In this document: positions 7,008 through 13,112 of the stretch, piece by piece
Position numbering within the stretch: the stretch's first letter is position 1
Layout of the letters: every line of letters starts with the position of its first letter
Source of the DNA: Nitrospirota bacterium
GTDB lineage: Bacteria > Nitrospirota_A > Leptospirillia > Leptospirillales > Leptospirillaceae
Direction: 5' to 3'
DNA length: 13,112 nucleotides
Assembly: GCA_027415455.1 (NCBI GenBank)
Contig: DAIBSV010000042.1
Coordinates: forward strand, 1-13,112
The notes under the pieces: generated by a model
What the model was told of the DNA's origin: nothing
Databases searched by the model: none
Seen by the model: the letters and a program-made list of their open reading frames with translations, nothing else
Translations under genes and position numbers: made by a program

Positions 7008-8111
7008 TTGTTTTCTATATCGTGGGACAGCGATGAGGCGGCATCATTCAAATGGCTCCAGAAGTACCTCAACGATACAAGCATTACCGATGTCCACATC
7101 AAGAAATCGGGAATCGGGATCCGCAGGAATGGATTGATCCAGAGCGTTGAAGACAAATTCTATACGCCAAACTTTCCCCAGGAGCTCCAGAGAAAATACG
7201 GCATGAGCTTCTCGATCGATATCGGGGGCGTCAGGGTTCGGGGGCAGGCGATCGCAGAGGGAACGGGCAACTGGGAGATGGCCCTCCGGATTCTTCCGAG
7301 GACGGTGCCGACGATCGAGGAGCTGGGGTTGCCGGACGTGTTCCGTCGTCTGAGTTCCTTTCGGAAAGGACTGACGCTTTACGTCGGCGTGCCCGGCTCG
7401 GGAAAAACGACAACCCAGGGGGCCCTCATCAACGAATTCAACAAAACGCAGCAGGGACACATCATCACGATCGAAGATCCGATCGAGATCATTCACCACC
7501 CCATCAACTGCATGATCACCCAAAAAGAAGCGACCTTGCCCTTTGGTCCGGACACGGTCTATCCGGCCGACGAGGGATACCAGATCATGCTGGAACAGCT
7601 TCTCCGGGAAGATCCGAACCTTGTCATGGTGGCCGAGACGCGTCATCCGGTGGCCATGGAGAAGGTGCTGACGATCGCCAACACCGGCGTACATATCATG
7701 TCGACGCTCCATGCCGAATCTGTCGCGTCCACGCCTCATCGCATCGAGGACATGGTGCCACCAGAAAAGAAGGACATGATCCGGTCTGAGCTGTCGATGG
7801 GGCTCAACGCCATCATCTTTCAGAAACTCGTGCCGACAAAGGATCTTCAGGGGCGGTATCTTCTGACGGAATACGCCTTTCTGAACGATACCATGCGCAC
7901 GATGCTGAGAAACCAGGAAGATCAGTCCCACAAGATCCGGGGGATGATCTCCGACAAGGAACGGGAGAAGGATCCAGGGTTCCAGACCCTTGAAATGTCG
8001 GCGGCGCGCGGGGTCGTGGAAGGAAAGCTCGACCGGGACATGGTGGCGATGCACCTGACCCGTCGGGACGAGTTCCTCGAAAAAATCAAGGCTCTCGAGA
8101 AAGGACTCTGA
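7008..8111 (+). CDS. PilT/VirB11-type secretion ATPase
   Basis: 367 residues, soluble. The N-terminal domain (about 1-95) resembles the PAS-like domain of PilT-family ATPases and ends in ALRILPRTVPTIEELGLP, close to the PilT linker. The ATPase part has Walker A GVPGSGKT (127-134), an Asp box IITIEDPIE (152-160), Walker B with the glutamate in VMVAETR (206-212), and a His box GVHIMSTLHAES (227-238). These are the motifs of hexameric ATPases that drive type IV pilus retraction or type IV secretion. PilT itself would read GPTGSGKS and VGEMRD, so this is a divergent member, perhaps closer to plasmid or Dot/Icm-type homologues. The TTG start is backed by AAAGGAGG. It ends two bases before the prepilin-like gene, so the two are cotranscribed, and the ATPase probably serves that pilin. 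Confidence 0.88.
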   Translation: MFSISWDSDEAASFKWLQKYLNDTSITDVHIKKSGIGIRRNGLIQSVEDKFYTPNFPQELQRKYGMSFSIDIGGVRVRGQAIAEGTGNWEMALRILPRTVPTIEELGLPDVFRRLSSFRKGLTLYVGVPGSGKTTTQGALINEFNKTQQGHIITIEDPIEIIHHPINCMITQKEATLPFGPDTVYPADEGYQIMLEQLLREDPNLVMVAETRHPVAMEKVLTIANTGVHIMSTLHAESVASTPHRIEDMVPPEKKDMIRSELSMGLNAIIFQKLVPTKDLQGRYLLTEYAFLNDTMRTMLRNQEDQSHKIRGMISDKEREKDPGFQTLEMSAARGVVEGKLDRDMVAMHLTRRDEFLEKIKALEKGL

Positions 8112-8113
8112 AG

Positions 8114-9142
8114 ATGCTCAAGATCTTCAAACACATCACGAAAGAAAGCGGGTCGAAACGGTTTTCCGACCGGGGCGTTTACGAAACGGTCGTCCTGGGA
8201 CTTCTGCTCGCGGGGATCGCCACGATGATGACGGTCGCGGGATCCGTCGGACAAAAGATCTCGGGCCACGTCCGCGTCAAGAATGCGAAGAACGACCTGG
8301 CGGCGATCGGCACGCTGTCGGGCCTGGGGATGCAGTACTACATGGCCACGGGCAATGCGCCGACGGTCAACGATCTGGTCTCGGCCGGATATCTGCCGGC
8401 CAGTGCGGCCGTGTGTTCGTCCTGCAACGGCGGGCAAGGGGCGTATGTGACGCGCACCCATTCCCAGATCTCTCTGGGAGCCCCCACCGTTCCCGGAGAA
8501 ATGATCGGCGTGAACGTCCAGTTGTCCAGACGTCAGGGACCGGTGGCCGCGATGTATCAGAACGCCCTCTCCGGAGCCACGATGTCGTCGGGGGCGAATG
8601 GCACCTACGAGATCGCCTGGAACAATCCCGTCTCGGGATCGCTGGCGGGACGCTACGTGGAGACGCATCCGGCGAATCCCAATGAACTACAACAAGTGAA
8701 GTCGGCGCTTTATGCTCAAGCGGATAATCCAGGTGCCGTCCCGCAGGTTGATAATCAAACAGGCGTCATGGATGTCCACGGAGATCTGACGATTCACCGA
8801 GGAACGCCAACGGGATACAACAATGGCCTCAATGGACCAATCGGGATTTCGACGCCGAGGATTTCGCCGCCGGTCGGGCAAGCGCACATCGACATGTCGA
8901 ATGCGATCCTGGCGAACGTCGGTGCGGTCCAGACGAACCTGCTGCAAGGCCTGACCATTGTCGAACCCGGAAATTGGTATCAGCCGGGAGCCCCGCAAAC
9001 AGGAACGTCGGGCGTTCTGTGTCTGGCCCCGTATACCTATCAGGGCTTTGGGTGGGGATACCACCAGTCGGGAGCCGGGGGTTCGGGAGGGGGCGAGTCC
9101 TACTGGGGAAACTACGGATACGCCATCATCCAGTGTCCGTAA
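8114..9142 (+). CDS. Type IV prepilin-like protein, PilV-like
   Basis: 342 residues. A charged leader (MLKIFKHITKESGSKRFSDR) ends in RG, followed by VYETVVLGLLLAGIATMMTV, the shape of a type IV prepilin N-terminus with cleavage after G21. The glutamate falls at mature position +3 instead of the usual +5. The extracellular part has cysteines at 101, 104, 303 and 341. The tail is Gly/Tyr/Trp rich, ending near GGSGGGESYWGNYGY. Large size and a distal tail resemble PilV-type minor pilins and adhesins of type IVb pili, whose 3' ends are exchanged by shufflons in plasmids such as R64; no shufflon repeats or recombinase are visible here. It starts two bases after the PilT-like gene with AAAGGA upstream. 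Confidence 0.75.
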   Translation: MLKIFKHITKESGSKRFSDRGVYETVVLGLLLAGIATMMTVAGSVGQKISGHVRVKNAKNDLAAIGTLSGLGMQYYMATGNAPTVNDLVSAGYLPASAAVCSSCNGGQGAYVTRTHSQISLGAPTVPGEMIGVNVQLSRRQGPVAAMYQNALSGATMSSGANGTYEIAWNNPVSGSLAGRYVETHPANPNELQQVKSALYAQADNPGAVPQVDNQTGVMDVHGDLTIHRGTPTGYNNGLNGPIGISTPRISPPVGQAHIDMSNAILANVGAVQTNLLQGLTIVEPGNWYQPGAPQTGTSGVLCLAPYTYQGFGWGYHQSGAGGSGGGESYWGNYGYAIIQCP

Positions 9143-9170
9143 TCCTCTCGCGATAGCAGAGAAAAGATGC

Positions 9171-9251
9171 GCGCCGAACAGATAGCAGCGAAGAAAGGAG
9201 AGGCGGAAGTCGGCGCTATCCCGACCCGTAGTCAATGACGGGGTTTTCCGC
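9171..9251 (+). repeat. Structured repeat, copy C (diverged)
   Basis: This copy keeps the core GGCGCTATCCC (9212-9222) and the segment before it (CAGATAGCAGCGAAGAAAGGAGAG, compare copy A at 88-108), but lacks the GGGTACGGATATT flank. The outer stem is GCGGAA (9203-9208) with TTCCGC (9246-9251) and the inner hairpin is CCCGT (9225-9229) with ACGGG (9238-9242). Both stems use bases different from copies A and B yet still pair, which argues for selection on structure. A further pairing, GTCGG (9209-9213) with CCGAC (9221-9225), is possible. It ends eight bases before the start of the Cys-rich peptide gene. Confidence 0.65.
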
Positions 9252-9259
9252 AGAAAAAG

Positions 9260-9682
9260 ATGCAGAAAGAAACGTTTAAGAAAACATTGGCATTGTTCGC
9301 CATCATTGATCTTCTCTCCACGACGGCGATGGTGAAGGACGCCTTCGCGACGGCAGGAGCTCAAACGCGATCATTAGCGAGTCAGGGAACGTGCAATTCC
9401 TGGCAAAGCGGCTATCAGAATCTCGGCGTCGCCGGAACGTGTGGTGATGGAAGTCCTTACTATAACTATGGCTATATCCATTACAACACGAGCAATGGGA
9501 CCAACTACACAAACTACGGGCCCCAGGGATATTCGTACTGTTTCAGCCAATGGACGCAGGTGGTCGGTTCATGTAACTGCTGTAACTGTAATAGAGTACT
9601 CTGCGAAATAGGTGGACAAAGCCCAAGCCAATGTCACATTCATCGGCCGGGGTGCATAAGTTGCTTTCATTATGCTCATTAA
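9260..9682 (+). CDS. Secreted Cys-rich peptide, candidate maturase substrate
   Basis: 140 residues. It begins with a probable Sec signal: MQKETFKK, hydrophobic TLALFAIIDLLSTTAM, and likely cleavage after AFA (residue 30). The mature part has a Tyr/Asn/Gly-rich stretch (66-93, with YYNYGY and YTNYG) and 11 cysteines at 45, 61, 94, 105, 107, 108, 110, 115, 125, 132 and 135, including CNCCNC (105-110) and a Cys/His-rich end. I recognise no family. It lies upstream of an unknown protein and a radical SAM/SPASM enzyme, which makes it the best candidate substrate for that enzyme, by position and composition only. No good ribosome site precedes the ATG; the last bases of repeat C and AGAAAAAG lie there, so translation may depend on the repeat's fold. 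An exported disulfide-rich or metal-binding protein is the alternative. Confidence 0.65.
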   Translation: MQKETFKKTLALFAIIDLLSTTAMVKDAFATAGAQTRSLASQGTCNSWQSGYQNLGVAGTCGDGSPYYNYGYIHYNTSNGTNYTNYGPQGYSYCFSQWTQVVGSCNCCNCNRVLCEIGGQSPSQCHIHRPGCISCFHYAH

Positions 9683-9721
9683 TGATTTCTCGATAAGAAA
9701 CGGACGAAGAGAGCATATACG

Positions 9722-10339
9722 ATGACAAAAGTTCAACTTTACGAGAATGTCTTAACCTCAAAGTCACTCGAAACCATCAGAGTCGGCGATCTCCTAAAAC
9801 TCGGGAAAACATCAGGCGAGATTTGGGTCAGACTGGGTCGATGGGATGAAATCAAAGGAATTATGAATCGCATTACATTGTTAAAATCGATCGATGTGCC
9901 TGTTTGCTTTGAGGTTTCGTCAAGTTTTGACAATATTTACGAATTATTGGCCTTGAGAAGAAAAACGGGAGGAATGATCGGGATTCTTCCCGGGGAGGGG
10001 GAAGACTGGTTCAGAATCATCGGCAATACATTGAACTATCTTTTCACCGTTGACATCGCCTCGCTCCCATGGATTTTTCCCGTGAGCCAGGGACTGTTCT
10101 CGCTGATTCAGGGAGAACAGGAAAAAGGATTTTCGGCAACGATCCCCTGGTATGTCTTTCATTATGGAAACGATACATTAGCGATGACGGAATATATTCG
10201 CAACATGATTGTTTCTCAGGTTGGGGAAGAGGGTTTAGAGGCAATGCGCTCAGAATTTGAGGACGGTAAAAAATATTTTGAGGAGATAAGGGAAAATGGG
10301 AATAGCAATCATTTATCTAAAGCCCACGAACTTTTGTAA
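9722..10339 (+). CDS. Unrecognised protein coupled to radical SAM gene
   Basis: 205 residues, no signal peptide and a single cysteine (in PVCFEVSSSF). I do not recognise a family. The first half alternates predicted strands and helices (GEIWVRLGRWDEIKG, then IDVPVCFEVS, then GGMIGILPGEGEDWFRIIG), somewhat like part of a TIM barrel; the end (about 165-205) is charged and helical. It starts 39 bases after the peptide gene, and its last 44 bases overlap the radical SAM gene, so the two are translationally linked. By analogy with other radical SAM peptide loci, it could be a substrate-binding partner or second enzyme; this is inference. The gene is AT-richer than those to its left, hinting at a different origin. 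Confidence 0.7.
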   Translation: MTKVQLYENVLTSKSLETIRVGDLLKLGKTSGEIWVRLGRWDEIKGIMNRITLLKSIDVPVCFEVSSSFDNIYELLALRRKTGGMIGILPGEGEDWFRIIGNTLNYLFTVDIASLPWIFPVSQGLFSLIQGEQEKGFSATIPWYVFHYGNDTLAMTEYIRNMIVSQVGEEGLEAMRSEFEDGKKYFEEIRENGNSNHLSKAHELL

Positions 10340-11456
10340 TGTTGGGTGCGAGCATTGTTTCTTGACGGTTGAAACAAGAAAAGAAAAAGATACGATGCAA
10401 CAAAAAACACTCGAGCAGTTTGCAATAACATTTAGCGAAATGAAAAAATTCTATTCTCAAGAGACACTAGATATCATTTGGCATGGAGGTGAACCCCTAC
10501 TTATGCCAACGGAATGGTATGAAGACGCTTCTCTCTTTTTGGATAAATATTTTGGGGTTTATTCCCAATCGATGCAAACCTCATTGATCCCCTTAAAGAA
10601 AGAATTTCTTCCATTCGTAAAGAAACGGCTAGGAGGAGTTTTGGGGACAAGCTTCGACTTTAACTCACGGAAAATTAATGGATCGTGGAAGGAATATGAG
10701 CGTTTATACTTGAACAAGCTGAATATGGCGAGAGAGGAAAATATAGAGATCGGGATTATTATGACGGTTTCCAAGATGGAGCTTGGACACCAAAAAGAAA
10801 TCGTCAAATGGTTCGAAAACAATGACTTCAAGAGCTTTCGATGCGAGAGATACACACAATATCTCCATCCCGTTCCAAATTATGTGACGAATAAAGACGT
10901 TTCGGATTGGAATATCGGACTGTTTGATCATCTTCTTGAACGAATCAGCACAGGAAAATCCCCTATTGTCGAGGATATTATTACGGCTGGCATAAATGTA
11001 GCGTATCGAGGACGCAGGGGGGATCGATGGGGAACAACATGCAGCAGTGATTTCTTTGTTGTTGAACCGAATGGTGATATATACAACTGTCCTAATAAAG
11101 CCGGCAACGAAAAACCCATGGGAAACGTCGCCATGGGGTGGGAGGGTCTTCTCACCTCACCGGAGAGGTTGCGGATGATTCAGGAACACACCTTCGAAAA
11201 AGCGGGTATGGGATGCCAATCCTGCACGTATTTCGAGACGTGTCGGGGCGGGTGTCCGATTCTCCCGACAGGAGAATCGACAGATCTGACAGATTGTGTG
11301 GGCAGTCGTCATTTCCTAGACCATATTCGCATGGTGGCGGACACCCAGGAAGGGCAGGCCCTCATCGAAACTTATCTCGCTTCCGCAGAAGAGAGTCGAG
11401 GGAGAGGACAAAATAATCTCGTATCTGGTGAGCTCGCCGAGATAGTTCAGCGATGA
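10296..11456 (+). CDS. Radical SAM/SPASM peptide or protein maturase
   Basis: 386 residues. The radical SAM core has C14-x3-C18-x2-C21 (TNFCNVGCEHC) for the SAM-binding 4Fe-4S cluster and HGGEPLL (63-69), the GGE motif that holds SAM. The C-terminal SPASM domain has the full cysteine pattern: C249, G260, C265, then C307-x2-C310-x5-C316-x3-C320 and C334, enough for two auxiliary 4Fe-4S clusters. This pattern is shared by anaerobic sulfatase maturases and RiPP enzymes such as PqqE and AlbA; it marks enzymes modifying peptide side chains, but the reaction here cannot be read off. The likely substrate is the Cys-rich peptide two genes upstream. The start at 10296 lies inside the 205-residue gene, with AAGGG nearby, and gives the usual short N-terminus before the first cysteine. 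The first two thirds are distinctly AT-rich; the SPASM end is less so. Confidence 0.93.
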   Translation: MGIAIIYLKPTNFCNVGCEHCFLTVETRKEKDTMQQKTLEQFAITFSEMKKFYSQETLDIIWHGGEPLLMPTEWYEDASLFLDKYFGVYSQSMQTSLIPLKKEFLPFVKKRLGGVLGTSFDFNSRKINGSWKEYERLYLNKLNMAREENIEIGIIMTVSKMELGHQKEIVKWFENNDFKSFRCERYTQYLHPVPNYVTNKDVSDWNIGLFDHLLERISTGKSPIVEDIITAGINVAYRGRRGDRWGTTCSSDFFVVEPNGDIYNCPNKAGNEKPMGNVAMGWEGLLTSPERLRMIQEHTFEKAGMGCQSCTYFETCRGGCPILPTGESTDLTDCVGSRHFLDHIRMVADTQEGQALIETYLASAEESRGRGQNNLVSGELAEIVQR

Positions 11457-11479
11457 GCATTCCTATGATTTATCGAAAA

Positions 11480-11678
11480 AGCGCCGTACAGCTCCGGCGT
11501 TCAGGTCGGAGATATAAGGCGAGTCTCAGGGCGGGGCACGCCCGTTGCGCCTGTTCGCCGGGTCGCCCCGGCGAGTTCGTCGCCTGACCCTTCAGGCCGG
11601 CGAATCCATCCCCGTCTCCACAAGGGGAGGTGGCAGGAAGGAATCCCCTTCCTTACCGCTTTCGCGGCGCGCGAAGCG
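11480..11678. ncRNA. Multi-hairpin GC-rich intergenic region
   Basis: The 299 bases between the radical SAM gene and the convergent lipoprotein gene hold no convincing gene but many stems: CGCCG (11482-11486) with CGGCG (11495-11499); AGGCGA (11517-11522) with TCGCCT (11580-11585), enclosing GGGCG/CGCCC (11529-11533, 11539-11543) and the 8-bp TCGCCGGG/CCCGGCGA (11555-11562, 11567-11574); TCCCC/GGGGA (11609-11613, 11624-11628); AGGAAGG/CCTTCCT (11635-11641, 11647-11653); and TTCGCG/CGCGAA (11661-11666, 11670-11675). A closing stem around two hairpins looks like a three-way junction. It could be a non-coding RNA, a 3' UTR, or the end of a mobile element. The strand cannot be decided. GC-rich DNA folds easily by chance, so confidence is limited. 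Confidence 0.4.
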
Positions 11679-11724
11679 AGAGGGAGGGGAGGATGTCAAT
11701 TAAAGCATGCAGGCAAAGAAGAAA

Positions 11725-11750
11725 CGGCGGTCACCGTGTCGTGACCGCCG
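11725..11750 (-). terminator. Hairpin terminator of the minus-strand lipoprotein gene
   Basis: CGGCGGTCAC (11725-11734) pairs perfectly with GTGACCGCCG (11741-11750) around a six-base loop. On the minus strand the stem is followed by TTTCTTCTTTG, a T-rich tail of an intrinsic terminator, six bases after the lipoprotein stop codon. On the plus strand only AATCTTT follows, so it may also act weakly in the other direction. Confidence 0.8.
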
Positions 11751-11755
11751 AATCT

Positions 11756-13033
11756 TTAAGAAACGGGAACGTACGTTAAAAGCACTTGGGAGAGCCCAAG
11801 AGGATCGGGAAAATCGTTTCCGACAGGAGTGGTTGGTAGGTCCGTCGTGGACGAAAGCTGGAGCGGAATGTAGTTGTTGTACAGGACGGTCCCGGTCGGG
11901 TTGTACACAACTGGAGGGTTGATCGATCGGTATTTGGCCACGTTGATCCCGACAGACCCCATCGCATAGTTTGAGAGATTGATGGGCGTCGTAAGCTGAC
12001 CGTTGGTGTTCAGAATCGGAAGGGTGTAGGCGATGGGAAACGGCGCCTGTCCGTTGAAGCCGGAAGCGGACCCGAAAGCCACCTTGCCATCGAGGGTGAA
12101 ATCGAGAGGACCGTCAATTTGACCGAACACGGACGAATAATACATGTCGGTCATTGAGGTGCAGGGGGTTCCGGGAAGACCGTTGGCGTCGACGGACGTA
12201 ATGCCGAGACCGCCATCGAAGACGAGAATGAGATGGGCGTTGTCGCCGGGAATCGTCTGGATCCCCGTGAGGGATGCGCAGGCATCATCCTGCGTGCTTG
12301 AGTAGAGAGACAAAGCGCCGGTTGACGACAAGGTATAGTTATAAACGTAAGCAGACGACGTTTCTCCCTCGAAGGCCATAATCGCCGAGTCCGAGGGGGT
12401 GGCTCCGTAATAGCACTGACCTCCGGAAATCGAGATCTGATTGCCGTAGGAAACGGGAAGATGATTCTGGAGCACCCATATGCGGAGAGCGCAGCTTGTA
12501 TTCGTCCCGTACGAATCCAGGAGAAAGTTTCCAGTAGCGGACAACTCGATCATGGGACATCCATAGACATTGCCCGTCTGAGAGGTTTCCGGCATCGCGG
12601 TCGTATTGACAGGGTTGACGGAAACGCCGCTCGACGACGCCACGATCTGGTAGGTCACGAGATTGCAGCCTCCGGAAGACGTGGCCTGGATGGAATAGAG
12701 ATAGGGGCTCCCTTTCCCGCTGATGTTTCCGGTTACGGGCTGGTTCATTGCCATGGGCACGATCTGGGGCGTGCCGTTCACGGCGCCGGAGGCGGCCACC
12801 GGGGTGGCGATGATGCCGACGCAGTTGTTGTTGTACGAGGTCAAGTTCGGACAGGTAACATCGTAGTTTTCTCCGATGGACTCGGGGGGAGGATTCTGCC
12901 CGTATTCGTAGAGATACGCCTCGCTGATCACATACCCGACCGTGGGGGCGGAAGGGGAATTCGAGTTTGCGCCCCCTGGCCCACCGCTTGAATTATTGCA
13001 ACCAGCGAGAAGGACAAAACCAAACATCGTCAA
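11756..13033 (-). CDS. Secreted lipoprotein, beta-propeller-like
   Basis: 425 residues as counted from a TTG at 13033 (an ATG follows at 13027). A lipobox LLAGC gives the lipid cysteine at residue 12, followed by an Asn/Ser/Gly/Pro-rich linker to about 30. The body is rich in Ser, Thr, Gly, Asn and Tyr and has segments typical of beta-propeller blades: MIELSATGNFLLDSY (161-175), AYVYNYTLSSTGALSLYSS (228-246), GPLDFTLDGKVAFGSA (308-323) and PPVVYNPTGTVLYN (373-386). Function is unknown; a surface-exposed or outer-membrane protein is likely. The counted signal peptide is too short and lacks a basic start. The frame stays open to the window edge, and the other overlapping frame supplies a better signal sequence, so the true 5' end is either outside the window or lost by a frameshift. 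It is convergent with the radical SAM operon and ends at its own terminator. Confidence 0.8.
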   Translation of the reverse strand: MTMFGFVLLAGCNNSSGGPGGANSNSPSAPTVGYVISEAYLYEYGQNPPPESIGENYDVTCPNLTSYNNNCVGIIATPVAASGAVNGTPQIVPMAMNQPVTGNISGKGSPYLYSIQATSSGGCNLVTYQIVASSSGVSVNPVNTTAMPETSQTGNVYGCPMIELSATGNFLLDSYGTNTSCALRIWVLQNHLPVSYGNQISISGGQCYYGATPSDSAIMAFEGETSSAYVYNYTLSSTGALSLYSSTQDDACASLTGIQTIPGDNAHLILVFDGGLGITSVDANGLPGTPCTSMTDMYYSSVFGQIDGPLDFTLDGKVAFGSASGFNGQAPFPIAYTLPILNTNGQLTTPINLSNYAMGSVGINVAKYRSINPPVVYNPTGTVLYNNYIPLQLSSTTDLPTTPVGNDFPDPLGLSQVLLTYVPVS

Positions 13034-13112
13034 AAGACCCGCGATAGGGCCATCCCGTATCGCTGGCCATCCGTGACGATCGACAGTTTTTCGTGCCCCA
13101 TGACAGCCGGCC
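13030..13112 (-). CDS. Partial open frame overlapping the lipoprotein start
   Basis: An open frame enters from the right edge and ends in MALSRVF and a TGA (13032-13030) that overlaps the TTG of the lipoprotein gene as TTGA. It may be the last codons of an upstream gene. Alternatively, its ATG at 13070 is the true lipoprotein start: adding one T to the TTTT run at 13033-13036 would give MALSRVFLTMFGFVLLAGC, a textbook lipoprotein signal. Too little is visible to choose. Confidence 0.3.
   Translation of the reverse strand, partial: PAVMGHEKLSIVTDGQRYGMALSRVF

Noticed and set aside
7044..8054. 336-codon open frame antisense to the PilT-like gene.
   Set aside because: It mirrors a gene with full family motifs; long antisense frames are common in GC-rich genes, and its product is His/Arg/Asp-rich without a recognisable domain.
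63..9251. CRISPR array or c-di-GMP riboswitch as explanations for the three repeats.
   Set aside because: The copies are kilobases apart with no spacer pattern, and the conserved words do not match the GEMM c-di-GMP aptamer as I know it, despite one copy lying before a GGDEF gene.
11453..11587. 44-codon frame starting in an ATGA overlap with the radical SAM stop.
   Set aside because: The position is tempting for a coupled small gene, but nearly all of it is made of the hairpins of the GC-rich region, and the product (Arg-rich, ending SPGRPGEFVA) looks like translated structure.

Overview
The window looks like bacterial chromosomal or large-element DNA: densely packed genes, Shine-Dalgarno sites, fairly high GC over most of its length, and Gram-negative-type lipoproteins and secreted proteins. 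The adjacent DUF3443-like and DUF2844-like genes, c-di-GMP enzymes and a PilT-type ATPase with a prepilin-like protein would fit an environmental proteobacterium or an acidophile such as Leptospirillum. That placement is inference; there is no rRNA or tRNA to anchor it.

Layout. Left block, + strand, 63-3676: a hairpin-bearing repeat (copy A), a small basic protein, a pepsin-like lipoprotein (DUF3443 type), a perfect 26-bp palindrome, a secreted DUF2844-type protein, and a membrane-anchored AAA+ ATPase resembling the ATPase module of Lon without its protease domain. Middle block, 3711-9142: repeat copy B, a GGDEF-EAL protein, a membrane GGDEF diguanylate cyclase, a 280-bp intergenic region with a DnaA-box match and repeated GGACA words, a PilT/VirB11-type ATPase with a TTG start, and a PilV-like prepilin. 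This reads as a surface-appendage module next to its second-messenger control.

Right block, 9171-11456: repeat copy C, a secreted peptide with 11 cysteines and a Tyr/Asn/Gly-rich middle, an unrecognised 205-residue protein, and a radical SAM/SPASM enzyme with all the expected cysteines. The last two genes overlap by 44 bp and have clearly lower GC than their neighbours. The trio looks like a small, possibly undescribed system that modifies an exported Cys-rich peptide (RiPP-like, or comparable in logic to QhpD/QhpC or the anaerobic sulfatase maturases). It is followed by about 200 bp of GC-rich sequence with at least six hairpins (candidate structured RNA or mobile-element end). Beyond that a convergent minus-strand lipoprotein gene ends at a good hairpin terminator; its 5' end near the window edge suggests either a start outside the window or a one-base frameshift.

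The most unusual items are the radical SAM/Cys-rich peptide locus and the three dispersed repeats. The repeats sit just upstream of genes, keep the core GGCGCTATCCC, and preserve their stems by paired base changes. They resemble right ends or guide-RNA scaffolds of IS200/IS605-type elements, but no transposase or TnpB gene is present.
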